Translations under genes and position numbers: made by a program
Assembly (NCBI RefSeq): GCF_000484535.1
Contig: NC_022600.1
Coordinates: forward strand, 186,001 to 250,000
Direction: 5' to 3'
Length of the DNA: 64,000 bases
Source: Gloeobacter kilaueensis JS1
GTDB lineage: Bacteria > Cyanobacteriota > Cyanobacteriia > Gloeobacterales > Gloeobacteraceae
Notes under the pieces: model-generated
The model's database searches: none
Told to the model about the DNA's origin: nothing
The model's input: the letters and a program-made list of their open reading frames with translations, nothing else
In this document: positions 32,289 through 40,546 of the stretch, piece by piece
Layout of the letters: each line of letters begins with the position of its first letter
Numbering within the stretch: position 1 is the first letter of the stretch

Positions 32289-34271
32289 GTGGACAAAGGT
32301 ACCCTGGTTGAATTTCGTCTGCACGGCAACCGCCACCTGGGGGTGGTCAGCGGCCCGGACGGTAAAAAGAACTTCAACCTGCAGACGCCGAATGGCCACA
32401 TCCAGACCGTTCATCCCCGCCAGATTACCTACACGGTTGCGGGCGGGCCCTACCGCAACAGCGAACTACCGGCCTTCGAGGCCCAGGCCGAAGCCCTGCT
32501 CGCCCAGGCCGATCTCGAACTGGCCTGGGAGTTGTTCCGCGAGACCCACGCGCTGGTGACGCCCGCAGAACTGGCGCAGTTGCTTTTTAGTAGTGAAGGC
32601 CCGGTGGCCGGCTACGCCGCCTTTCGCCTGCTGGCCGACGACAAGCTCTACTTCAAACAAAAAGGCGAGGGCTACGAGCCGCGTTCGCCTCTCCAGGTCG
32701 AGGAGTTGCGCCACCAGCAGGCGATCGAGCAGCGCCGGGCTTTTGAGCAGGCCCAGTTTCTTGAGCGCATCCAGGCTGCCCTGAGCGGTGCAATCGTCAG
32801 CTGGCAAAAAAGCGACCAGCAGCGCCTCGACGCCCTCGAGCGCTACGGGCTCTGGGGCGAGGAAGCGTCCGATCGCTCGCTCGCCCAGGATGTGCTGCAG
32901 CAGTTGGGCCGGGCCACCCGTCCGGAGGAAGCGACGGCGCTTTTGATTGCCCTGGGGATCTGGTCGGCCCACGAAAATCTCGCCCTGCGCCGCTCGAATA
33001 TTCCGGTCCACTTCAGCGAGGCGGTGCTCGACTATGCCCGGCGGGTGCTTACCAAAGCACCGCCTGACCGGGACGAGCGCCGCGATTTTGGCAGGCTTGC
33101 CGTCTATACGATCGACGACGAATCTACCCGCGAGATCGACGATGGCCTCAGCCTCGAACCCCTCGAAGGGGGGCGCGAAAAAGTCTGGATTCACATCGCG
33201 GATCCGAGCCGCTGGGTTTTTCTGGGCGACCCCCTCGATCTCGAAGCGAGAAGGCGGGCGACCAGCGTCTACCTGCCCACCGGTGCCATCCCGATGTTCC
33301 CCCCGCTGCTCGCGACAGGACCGATGAGTCTGTTGCCCGGCCAGATCAACTGTGCGCTGAGCTTCGGTGCTGTCATCGCTCCGGATGGAGCCCTCGAAAG
33401 CTTCGAGGTGACTCCCGCGCTGGTGCGCACGGTCTATCCGGTCAGCTACGACGAGGCCGACCCTTTGATCGCCAGCGGCGAGGAGCCAGTACTCGCCCGC
33501 CTGCACGAAATTGCCCTGCTGCGGCGCAACTATCGCCACGGCCACGGTGCGATCACCATCGAGCTGCCCGAAGCCCAAGTCAAAGTCAAAGGCGAACAGG
33601 TCAACCTCGAGATTTTGGGCGACTCCGCTGCCCGCGTGCTGGTCTCCGAGATGATGATTCTGGTCGGTGAGCTGACCGCCCGGCTGGCCCTCGATGCCGG
33701 TATCGCTGTACCCTTTCGGACCCAGGGGGCTCCCGACCTGCCGGGAGCCGACGAGTTGATGCGCCTGCCCGCCGGTCCGGTGCGCGAATTTGCGATCTGC
33801 CGCTGTATGCAGCGATCGGAGGTGAGCGTCTACGCTGCCCGCCACGGCGGGTTGGGGCTCGATGCCTACGTGCAGGCCACCTCGCCCATCCGCCGCTACT
33901 CCGACTTGCTGGTCCACTACCAGATCAAGGCCCACCTGCGCGGCGAGACGCCTCCCCTCAGCCTCGAAAGCCTCAAGGACCTGCTCGCGATGATCGACAG
34001 CGCCGGTTACGAAGTCACCCAGATCGAACGGCTCAGCGACCGCTACTGGACCTACGAGTACCTGCGCCACCGCCGCCAACAGTTGCAGCCGGGCCTGGTG
34101 CTCGACTACATGGGCGGCGATCCGCAGCGCGCCCTGGTACTGCTCGAAAATGTTGCCCTCCGGCTGCCGGTGCGCTTCGATCGGCCCGTCTCGCGGGGCG
34201 AAATGGTCGATTTGCAGATCACCCACGTCGATCCGCGCCAGGATCTGCTGGTGCTTAAAGAGGCGCGCTGA
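32289..34271 (+). CDS. RNase II/RNase R family 3'-5' exoribonuclease
   Basis: About 660 residues from the GTG at 32289. That start gives MDKGTLVEFRLHGNRHLGVV, the head expected for cyanobacterial members, whereas the open frame back to 32118 runs through the preceding gene. The catalytic RNB domain shows YTIDDESTREIDDGLSLEPL with the metal-binding Asp residues, and the late signature YVQATSPIRRYSDLLVH. The enzyme degrades single-stranded RNA hydrolytically from the 3' end in mRNA turnover and rRNA processing. The C-terminal S1-like part is short. Confidence 0.9.
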   Translation: MDKGTLVEFRLHGNRHLGVVSGPDGKKNFNLQTPNGHIQTVHPRQITYTVAGGPYRNSELPAFEAQAEALLAQADLELAWELFRETHALVTPAELAQLLFSSEGPVAGYAAFRLLADDKLYFKQKGEGYEPRSPLQVEELRHQQAIEQRRAFEQAQFLERIQAALSGAIVSWQKSDQQRLDALERYGLWGEEASDRSLAQDVLQQLGRATRPEEATALLIALGIWSAHENLALRRSNIPVHFSEAVLDYARRVLTKAPPDRDERRDFGRLAVYTIDDESTREIDDGLSLEPLEGGREKVWIHIADPSRWVFLGDPLDLEARRRATSVYLPTGAIPMFPPLLATGPMSLLPGQINCALSFGAVIAPDGALESFEVTPALVRTVYPVSYDEADPLIASGEEPVLARLHEIALLRRNYRHGHGAITIELPEAQVKVKGEQVNLEILGDSAARVLVSEMMILVGELTARLALDAGIAVPFRTQGAPDLPGADELMRLPAGPVREFAICRCMQRSEVSVYAARHGGLGLDAYVQATSPIRRYSDLLVHYQIKAHLRGETPPLSLESLKDLLAMIDSAGYEVTQIERLSDRYWTYEYLRHRRQQLQPGLVLDYMGGDPQRALVLLENVALRLPVRFDRPVSRGEMVDLQITHVDPRQDLLVLKEAR

Positions 34272-34348
34272 CAGGCTCTACCGCTCGCGGGGGAAGTCCA
34301 GGCGGCGGACGCTTGTTAGCCTGAGACGGGAGAGAGCGATCGAGGAGC

Positions 34349-35221
34349 ATGACGACGGCCTTCAGTTCTGTGAGCGAATTTTTTACCCGGCCCCTGTTTG
34401 CTGTCAATGGAACGGCTGTTTCGTTCACCTCGATCCTGGTATTTGTCCTGCTAACCTGGCTGTCGTTTTTTGTCGCCCGCCAGGGGCGAAAGCTGGTGCA
34501 GCGGCTGGTCAACGGCAGGCTGGAGGCGACCCTCGCCAACATCCTCGATCAGCTCGCCAACGTCGCGATTATCGTCGCCGGGCTCTACATCGCCCTGCGC
34601 TTTGTGGGCATCGACATCGGCGGCCTGGTGGTGCTGGCGAGTGCGCTGGGCGTCGGGATCGGCTTTGGCCTGCAGAACATTGCCTCCAACTTGATTTCGG
34701 GCATGATCATCCTGCTGGAGCGGCCTATCTCCGTGGGCGATCGGGTGACGGTGGGCGAGACGGTGGGCGATGTCACCCGCATCGGCCTGCGCTCCACCGA
34801 GGTCGTCACCCCCGACAACATCATGATCATCGTGCCCAACAGCGAATTTATCAGCAACCGCGTCACCAACTGGACTCGGGGCCGTCCCCAGACCCGGATT
34901 CACCTGCCGGTGGGCGTCGCCTACGGTAGCGACCTCGAAAAAACCAGACACATCCTGCTCGACATCGCCCGCGCCCAAAAAGGGGTGCTCCCAGAACCTG
35001 CTCCAGAAGTCTGGCTGGTGAATTTCGGCGACTCGTCGATCAACCTCGAATTGCTCGTCTGGGTCGAAGCGCCCAACTTGATCCCACGACTGCGCTCCGA
35101 ACTCAACTTTGCCGTCGAGGCGGCCCTGCGCGCCCACGCGATCTCGATTCCTTTTCCCCAGCGCGACGTGCGGGTCGTCTTCGATGGCCAGTCAAACGGC
35201 AGCGAGCGGCTGGGCGTCTAA
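34349..35221 (+). CDS. mscS: MscS-family mechanosensitive channel
   Basis: The 290-residue protein has three membrane helices (about 22-42, 68-86 and the pore helix 92-118). The pore-lining region GLVVLASALGVGIGFGLQNI followed by ASNLISGMIILLERPISVGD is the MscS signature, then the beta domain (VTPDNIMIIVPNSEFISNRV) and the alpha-beta C-terminal cage. It releases solutes during osmotic downshock. It is convergent with the bilin lyase gene, overlapping it by 4 bp. Confidence 0.9.
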   Translation: MTTAFSSVSEFFTRPLFAVNGTAVSFTSILVFVLLTWLSFFVARQGRKLVQRLVNGRLEATLANILDQLANVAIIVAGLYIALRFVGIDIGGLVVLASALGVGIGFGLQNIASNLISGMIILLERPISVGDRVTVGETVGDVTRIGLRSTEVVTPDNIMIIVPNSEFISNRVTNWTRGRPQTRIHLPVGVAYGSDLEKTRHILLDIARAQKGVLPEPAPEVWLVNFGDSSINLELLVWVEAPNLIPRLRSELNFAVEAALRAHAISIPFPQRDVRVVFDGQSNGSERLGV

Positions 35222-35781
35222 TCGGTTGTCTGGCTCTGGCTGCGTTCGCCCTTAGAAGCTGCCGCCTCCGCCCGGCGCACCTCCGAGCAAAAAGTCGTCA
35301 CCCGCGTGCCGTCCGGATAGCGGACGATCGCTGTGCGCAGGCGCAGGTTGGGGCTGGCAAACCAGAGCCGTTCCTCCGACTCGCCCTGGTTGCTCGTAGT
35401 GCTCAAAGTAAGCACATCGTCGTCGCCGACGCGATAGCGCGCAGGCAGCGGCTCGGTAGCGGGCTTATCCTGCAAGATGCTGCCCTGAGCTGGATCTTGA
35501 GCGTCCGGCACGACGACCAGGATCGTCCTGCCGGTGTGGGTTTTGCTGTCGCGGTCGATCGTGCCCTTCCACTCCACCAGCACCGCCCCGGCAACCCCGG
35601 CAGCTTCAAAGCGGTACAGACGGCAGATCTCGGCCACCCGGCCATCTTCTGGTGCCAGAGGGGTGATCTCCAGTTCGGAGCGTCCGCCCTCGAATCGCCG
35701 CCCGGCAGGGTGGTGGCTGTTGCGCTGCGAGAACCAGCGGCCCGCACTGGCGCGAAAAAAGTCCATCACATCCTTGGGCAT
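35218..35781 (-). CDS. cpcS: Phycobiliprotein bilin lyase, CpcS/CpeS family
   Basis: The 187-residue product starts MPKDVMDFFRASAGRWFSQR and continues with NSHHPAGRRFEGGRSELEIT, the head of CpcS/CpeS S-type lyases; the rest is a lipocalin-like beta-barrel (AVLVEWKGTIDRDS, EERLWFASPNLRLRTAIV). These enzymes attach phycocyanobilin or phycoerythrobilin to a conserved Cys of phycobiliproteins. The ATG at 35781 is chosen because homology begins there and a GGAG site lies upstream; the frame is open back to 35967 without family resemblance. Which subunit it serves cannot be told. Confidence 0.85.
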   Translation of the reverse strand: MPKDVMDFFRASAGRWFSQRNSHHPAGRRFEGGRSELEITPLAPEDGRVAEICRLYRFEAAGVAGAVLVEWKGTIDRDSKTHTGRTILVVVPDAQDPAQGSILQDKPATEPLPARYRVGDDDVLTLSTTSNQGESEERLWFASPNLRLRTAIVRYPDGTRVTTFCSEVRRAEAAASKGERSQSQTTD

Positions 35782-35911
35782 CGGTTCTCCGTCCTGGCGG
35801 TTGACGACGTTTCTCATTATATCGGGGGCAACGAAGGGCCCGGCGGTTGCGCATAAAACCCGTTGCCGGCTCCTACAGCAGTAACACCGGCTGTAAACAA
35901 GGAGCAATACG

Positions 35912-36238
35912 ATGCATCTCCTCCGGTTGCTATGGTTTCTCCTGCGGAACCTGCATTTTGAGAACAAGAACGACGAAGCGCACCTGTGGCTGCGCGGCCT
36001 GCACCTGGCTCTAGACGCTCAGGGGAACGTCCGGCTGTGGTCCGAACGGGATCTGCGCCTCAATGCCCGCTTCGTGATGACCCAGTGTACGTCCGACTTT
36101 GAGCCCGCCCAACCGGAGGCGCAGGCCGCTCCTCCGGTGGCGGGCACGATCGAACCGCTCTACCGGGCGCTGGTCCGTTGCCTCGAAGCGGAGGCGTCGA
36201 AAGCTCCTGTCGCCGGAGGCTGTGGCCATGACCGGTAG
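35912..36238 (+). CDS. Hypothetical protein preceding the PAAR gene
   Basis: The 108-residue product begins MHLLRLLWFLLRNLHFENKN and has a small beta-like core (GLHLALDAQGNVRLWSERDL). An AAGGAG site 7 bases before the ATG supports translation. Its last 11 bp overlap the start of the PAAR gene, so the two are coupled, and it is probably an adaptor or partner of the PAAR protein. I do not recognise a family. Confidence 0.6.
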   Translation: MHLLRLLWFLLRNLHFENKNDEAHLWLRGLHLALDAQGNVRLWSERDLRLNARFVMTQCTSDFEPAQPEAQAAPPVAGTIEPLYRALVRCLEAEASKAPVAGGCGHDR

Positions 36239-36713
36239 ACCCGCCGCCCGGCTGACGGACATGACCGCCCACGGGGGGCCGCTTGCTCCGGGTCCCGGCA
36301 GCCCCAACATCTTGATCGGGGGACTGCCAGCCTGGCGGGGGATCGGTGCCGCCCAGGTGGCTGCCCTGCTCGATACCTTTCAGCAGGGTGTCAAGGACAT
36401 CGGCAAGGCGACGGCGAAGGCAACCGCCGCTGCCGGAACGCCTGCGGGTCCGGCGGCGCAACTGCACCTGGAGGAGACGATCAAAGACTCGGCCCTCAAA
36501 GTTGCCAGGCTCATCGCGAGCTTTACCGCCGACATCCACGCCTGCGCCACGCCCTACGTCGTCATCCCCCACGGCACAGGAGTGGTCATCGACGGCAGCC
36601 AGACGGTCTTTCACAACAACCTGCCCGCCTGCCGCCTGGGCGACACGATCCAGGAAACCCTCTCCGTCAACAAGATCGTCATGGGCTGCTTCACCGTCCT
36701 CATCGGCGGCTAA
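36228..36713 (+). CDS. PAAR-domain protein (spike tip of a contractile injection system type), with a helical insertion
   Basis: The 161-residue protein has PAAR features at both ends: ARLTDMTAHGGPLAPGPGSP with NILIGGLPAWR at the start, and IPHGTGVVIDGSQTVFHNNL, PACRLGDTIQE and IVMGCFTVLIGG at the end. Between them about 70 Ala-rich residues look helical, an insertion not present in a minimal PAAR of about 95 residues. PAAR proteins cap VgrG-like spikes of type VI or extracellular contractile systems. No sheath, tube or baseplate genes lie nearby, so this is an orphan pair with the gene before it. Confidence 0.75.
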   Translation: MTGRPAARLTDMTAHGGPLAPGPGSPNILIGGLPAWRGIGAAQVAALLDTFQQGVKDIGKATAKATAAAGTPAGPAAQLHLEETIKDSALKVARLIASFTADIHACATPYVVIPHGTGVVIDGSQTVFHNNLPACRLGDTIQETLSVNKIVMGCFTVLIGG

Positions 36714-36772
36714 GACCTGGACAAATGTCTCGCGGGCTTCTAGGATAATGGTCGAAGCGCGGGCTGTTGCTG

Positions 36773-37480
36773 ATGCTTCTAAACGATTCGATCACCTATC
36801 CTGAGTCCGACGGTCGGCCCATGGCGGACAACACCGAGCAATTTCGCTGGATTGTCTACCTCAAAGAAAATCTCGAATGGCTCTTTGCCGCCGATCCGGC
36901 TGTGTTCGTTGCCGGAGATCTGCTCTGGTACCCGATCGAGGGCAAAGACAAACTCTGTCAGGCTCCCGACGTCCTCGTGGCCTTCGGACGAGCGAAGGGC
37001 CGCCGGGGCAGCTACCGGCAATGGCTCGAAGGCAATATTCCTCCCCAGGTTGTCATTGAAGTTATCTCCCCCGGCAACACGATCCCCGAGATGACCCGCA
37101 AGTTTCAGTTTTACGAGCGCTACGGCGTCGAAGAATACTACCTCTACGACCCGGATCGCGGCAGCCTCGATGGTTTTATCCGGCAGGACGAAGGTCTGGT
37201 CCCGCTCGAAACGGTCGAAGGCTGGGTGAGCCCGCGCCTCGGTATTCACTTCCTGCTCACCGGTGGAGGCGAATTGCAGATCTTGCGTCCGGACGGTCAG
37301 CCCTTCGAGAGCTTTCAGGTGCTGGCCGAGCGCGCCGAGCAAGAACGACAGCGGGCCGAGCAAGAACGGCAGCGCGCCGAGCAAGAACGACAGCGGGCCG
37401 AGCAAGAACGGCAGCGGGCGGAGAGGCTGGCAGAACGCCTGCGGCAGTTGGGCATCGATCCAGACAGCCCAGGCGAGTAG
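36773..37480 (+). CDS. Uma2-family (DUF820) putative restriction-endonuclease-fold protein
   Basis: The 235-residue product has the Uma2 core: VFVAGDLLWYPIEG, QAPDVLVAFG, PPQVVIEVISPGNTIPEMTR and YERYGVEEYYLYDPDRGSLD, which holds the PD-(D/E)xK-like acidic and Val-Ile-Glu residues. The family is greatly expanded in cyanobacteria and its biological role is unknown. The C-terminus is a heptad-repeat helix (RAEQERQ repeated four times, then RAERLAERLRQLGIDPDS) that should form a coiled coil. The ATG at 36773 follows a TTG at 36767 in the same frame. Confidence 0.85.
   Translation: MLLNDSITYPESDGRPMADNTEQFRWIVYLKENLEWLFAADPAVFVAGDLLWYPIEGKDKLCQAPDVLVAFGRAKGRRGSYRQWLEGNIPPQVVIEVISPGNTIPEMTRKFQFYERYGVEEYYLYDPDRGSLDGFIRQDEGLVPLETVEGWVSPRLGIHFLLTGGGELQILRPDGQPFESFQVLAERAEQERQRAEQERQRAEQERQRAEQERQRAERLAERLRQLGIDPDSPGE
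37331..37414 (+). repeat. Four 21-bp tandem repeats encoding RAEQERQ
   Basis: Units 1 and 3 are identical and units 2 and 4 are identical, so the array is also a 42-bp unit repeated twice. It encodes a coiled-coil tail of the Uma2 protein and could expand or contract by slippage. Confidence 0.9.
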
Positions 37481-37499
37481 TGCTCAAAGCCTGTCTACT

Positions 37500-38405
37500 C
37501 TAACGGGGCGGCCCAAAGACGACCTCGGGCCGCAAAAGTCCCTCCTGGCGGCAGGCGACTCCGAGAAATTGCCCCGTCGCCGCCTGCACCTGGACGGCTG
37601 CCTCCGGCCCTGGTGCTGCGATCTTCTGGCCCAACTGCCAGCGGGCAGCTTCCTCCGGCGGCAGGCGCACGATCTCCAGATGATCGAGGGCTGCCGCTGC
37701 CTCGATCATCGGCAATCTACCGGCGCTAAACTGCGGCTCTACCTGATCGAGTGGAAGGCTCTGCTCGATCCAAAAGCGCCCACTGCGGATACGGATCAGG
37801 TGAGCGAGGGCAGCCCCGCAGCCGAGGGCCGCCCCCAGATCGCGGGCGATCGAACGAATATAGGTACCGGCGGAGCAGAGCACTTCGACGGTGAGTTCCG
37901 CCCGTTCGCCCGGCTGCCAGCCCAGAATCTTGAGTTCATCGATCTCGACGGTGCGCGGCGCAATCGCCTCGATCGCCGCTCCCCGCCGGGCCAGATCGTA
38001 AAGGTGAACCCCCTGCTGGCGAATGGCGCTGTAGCGCGGCGGCACCTGCTGGATCGTTCCTTCAAAGCGCGCCAGTTGCGAGCGTACCTCGTCGAAGGCA
38101 ATCGCTCCGGCACTCGCCTCGGTGAGGATGCGGCCCTCCAGATCGTCGGTGTCGGTGGTGAGCCCCAGGCGAATCGTCGCCCGGTAGCCCTTGCGATCGG
38201 CCAGAAAGCGCAACAGCCGCGTCGCCCGTCCCACCGCTACCGGCAGTACCCCGGTGGCCGCCGGATCGAGGGTGCCGCCGTGGCCGATGCGCGGCTCGCC
38301 CAGGATCCGGCGCAACCTGGCGATACAATCGTGCGAGGTCCAGCCCGCCGGTTTGTCGAGGTTCAAAAACCCCTCCAGACCACTGCTTTTTGATCGCCTG
38401 CCCAT
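37500..38405 (-). CDS. truB: tRNA pseudouridine(55) synthase
   Basis: The 301-residue enzyme makes pseudouridine 55 in the T-loop of tRNAs. It has FLNLDKPAGWTSHDCIARLR, the catalytic Asp motif GHGGTLDPAATGVLPVAVGR, PRYSAIRQQGVHLYDLARRG and VLCSAGTYIRSIARDLG. The ATG at 38405 (MGRRSKSSGLEGFLNLDKP) is preferred to the open frame back to 38468 because homology starts there. It is convergent with the Uma2 gene. Confidence 0.93.
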   Translation of the reverse strand: MGRRSKSSGLEGFLNLDKPAGWTSHDCIARLRRILGEPRIGHGGTLDPAATGVLPVAVGRATRLLRFLADRKGYRATIRLGLTTDTDDLEGRILTEASAGAIAFDEVRSQLARFEGTIQQVPPRYSAIRQQGVHLYDLARRGAAIEAIAPRTVEIDELKILGWQPGERAELTVEVLCSAGTYIRSIARDLGAALGCGAALAHLIRIRSGRFWIEQSLPLDQVEPQFSAGRLPMIEAAAALDHLEIVRLPPEEAARWQLGQKIAAPGPEAAVQVQAATGQFLGVACRQEGLLRPEVVFGPPR

Positions 38406-38473
38406 CGGCCTCCCCTGCTCAAACCGCTTCTTTATTACATCCCGGCCCGCCCAGGCACTGCCAAACAATTTGG

Positions 38474-38502
38474 TTGCTCAACGGGGATCAGTGCTTTAGA
38501 AT
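38474..38502 (+). promoter_or_regulatory. Putative sigma-70 promoter of psbO
   Basis: TTGCTC (38474-38479) and TAGAAT (38497-38502) are separated by exactly 17 bp. The predicted transcript would have a leader of about 80 nt containing a TTGCAA repeat and a GGGGAGG ribosome-binding site before the ATG at 38591. Confidence 0.55.
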
Positions 38503-38590
38503 ATGAGAGCCATTGCAACCATTTGCAATATTTAGCAAACTTTCAACGCACTGCACGCCCTTGGACCGTACCAGCGGGGAGGATTATTGG

Positions 38591-39364
38591 ATGAGGCACT
38601 CAGTACTACTGTTGGGGTTGGCCGCTCTCGGCATCGTCTCGCTGGCGGGATGCTCCTCGGATCGCACGCCCGGTGCCACGGCGACCCAGTTTGGCAACAC
38701 CATCCAGTGTAAAAAGCCCGAAGGAAACCGGGCACCGCTCGAACTGAAGGCCGGCGAGGTGCGCCGGTCCTACGATCTGTGCTTCCAGCCCGAGAAGGCC
38801 GCCTACGAGGGCCGTCCGATCAAAATTATCTGGGGCCAGACCGCACCCCTCGGGCCGGTGATTGCCGATTTGAGCAAGGATGCCTCCGGCAAGCCGACCC
38901 TGCAGGTCACCGGTGGCCGCAACACTTTTCAGATGACAACCCAGGCACCGGGCACCGAGCGGATCGCCTTTAATTTCAGCACCAGCGGCCTTGACGCCAC
39001 CTCAGGGGCAGCCCGCGACGTGGTCGATACTTCCACCGACTTCAAAGGGGATCTGGTCGTACCGCCCCTGCGCGGCCTCGGGTACACCGACGCGCGGGGC
39101 CGGGGCACCGACGCGGGCTACGAAAGTTCTCAAGGGAGCTACGCCACCGGCGGCGAGCAGTTCGAGAAGGGCACCGAGGAGTCCCGCGCCCGCAAAGTCG
39201 GCAAGGGCGAGATGACCCTGAGTATCGAGAGCATCAACTCCGAGACAGGCGAAATTGCCGGTACCTTCAAGAGCACCCAGGACTCGGGTCTGGCGATCGT
39301 GCCGGGCGAGCTGGAGGTGGAGGGCCGCTTTATCGGCACCTTCAAGCCCAAGAAGACCAGTTAG
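38591..39364 (+). CDS. psbO: Photosystem II manganese-stabilising protein PsbO, predicted lipoprotein
   Basis: The 257-residue product matches PsbO in its C-terminal two thirds: VDTSTDFKGDLVVPPLRGLG, DARGRGTDAGYESS, KGEMTLSIESINSETGEIAG and TFKSTQDSG. The two Cys of the family disulfide appear in IQCKKPEG and YDLCFQPEK. PsbO shields and stabilises the Mn4Ca cluster on the lumenal side, which in a thylakoid-less cell would be the periplasmic side. Two oddities: the signal peptide ends in a lipobox (LGIVSLAGCSS), so the protein should be lipid-anchored, and the N-terminal part after it is short and divergent from typical PsbO. The start is supported by GGGAGG upstream. Confidence 0.88.
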   Translation: MRHSVLLLGLAALGIVSLAGCSSDRTPGATATQFGNTIQCKKPEGNRAPLELKAGEVRRSYDLCFQPEKAAYEGRPIKIIWGQTAPLGPVIADLSKDASGKPTLQVTGGRNTFQMTTQAPGTERIAFNFSTSGLDATSGAARDVVDTSTDFKGDLVVPPLRGLGYTDARGRGTDAGYESSQGSYATGGEQFEKGTEESRARKVGKGEMTLSIESINSETGEIAGTFKSTQDSGLAIVPGELEVEGRFIGTFKPKKTS

Positions 39365-39390
39365 GGCAAGCAATAAAACCTTGCTTAAAC

Positions 39391-39422
39391 GAGCCCGGCC
39401 CGGTCGGGCTCTCTTCTTTTTT
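39391..39422 (+). terminator. Rho-independent terminator of psbO
   Basis: GAGCCCG (39391-39397) and CGGGCTC (39405-39411) form a GC-rich stem with a 7-nt loop, followed by TCTTCTTTTTT. It lies 27 bp after the psbO stop. Confidence 0.85.
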
Positions 39423-39479
39423 GCCGAATCCAGCCGCCACTAATCGTATGATCGAAAAGATGTTGGACGGAGAAGACGC

Positions 39480-40469
39480 TTGCCTGGAGTACAGATAACA
39501 GGTGTGGGCGGGGCTGTGCCTGCCCAGGTCCTCACCAACGATCACCTCAGCCGACTGGTGGAGACCTCGGATGAGTGGATCAACACCCGCACCGGCATTC
39601 GCGAGCGCCGCCTCCTTGCCCCTGGCCAGTCCCTCGTCCAGCTCGCCGTCCAGGCTGCCAGTGAAGCGCTCGCCCAGGCCGGGCGCTCTGCCCTCGACGT
39701 CGAACTGCTGATTCTCGCCACCTCCACACCCGAAGATCTCTTTGGTTCTGCCGCCCAACTGCAGAGCGAACTGGGGGCAGTGCGCGCCGCCGCCTTCGAT
39801 CTGAGCGCCGCCTGCTCGGGTTTTGTCTTTGCCCTGGCCACTGCCAGCCAGTTCGTCCGGGCCGGTACCTACCGCACCGTGCTCGTCGTGGCAGCGGACG
39901 CCCTCTCTCGCTTTACCGACTGGAGCGACCGGGGTAGCTGCATTCTGTTTGGCGACGGTGCGGGGGCGGCACTCATCGAGGCGGGGGAGGCTGAAGGCAT
40001 CCTCGGTTTTGAATTGCGCTCCGACGGGGCGCGCTCCCGGCATCTGACCATCGACTGCGCCCAGGAACCGGTCGAGCTGGTGGACGGCCTGCGGGCGACG
40101 CGCTCGCGCTACACATCCATTACAATGAATGGCCGGGAGGTCTACCGCTTCGCCGTCGAGGCGCTGCCGGATCTGATCGAAAAGACCCTCACCCAGAGCG
40201 CTGTCAGTGCCCAGAGCGTCAGAGGCTACTTTCTGCACCAGGCCAACCAGCGCATCCTCGATGCTGTCGCCAACCGCCTGCACGTTCCCTCCACGCGGAT
40301 GGCCAGCAACCTCGAACGCTACGGCAACACTTCGAGCGCCTCGGTGCCGTTGATTCTGGCTGAATGGGCCGGCGACGGGCGACTGCAGACAGGAGATATG
40401 GTAGTAATGGTAGGCTTCGGTGCCGGTTTGAGTTGGGGAGTGTTGCTCGCACGTTGGGGACGGCTGTAG
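39480..40469 (+). CDS. fabH: 3-oxoacyl-ACP synthase III
   Basis: The 329-residue enzyme starts fatty-acid synthesis by condensing acetyl-CoA with malonyl-ACP. The catalytic triad is visible: Cys in FDLSAACSGFVFALA, His in YFLHQANQRILDAVANRL and Asn in YGNTSSASVPLILAEW; the head SDEWINTRTGIRERR is typical. The TTG start at 39480 follows a GGAGAAG site. The PgpH-like gene follows on the same strand after 77 bp. Confidence 0.93.
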   Translation: MPGVQITGVGGAVPAQVLTNDHLSRLVETSDEWINTRTGIRERRLLAPGQSLVQLAVQAASEALAQAGRSALDVELLILATSTPEDLFGSAAQLQSELGAVRAAAFDLSAACSGFVFALATASQFVRAGTYRTVLVVAADALSRFTDWSDRGSCILFGDGAGAALIEAGEAEGILGFELRSDGARSRHLTIDCAQEPVELVDGLRATRSRYTSITMNGREVYRFAVEALPDLIEKTLTQSAVSAQSVRGYFLHQANQRILDAVANRLHVPSTRMASNLERYGNTSSASVPLILAEWAGDGRLQTGDMVVMVGFGAGLSWGVLLARWGRL

Positions 40470-40546
40470 ACACCACAACAGCTGCAAAAGGCAGAGCACG
40501 ATGGCCAGAAGAAGCAATTGCAAAAAGCAGGCGGCAGTGACCGGCG

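Noticed and set aside
32466-34226. 586-codon minus-strand frame over the RNase gene
   Set aside because: It is the shadow of the RNB-domain gene, which has intact catalytic motifs on the plus strand.
37331-37414. Short tandem repeat as a CRISPR array
   Set aside because: There are no spacers; the units are contiguous, in frame and encode a coiled coil.
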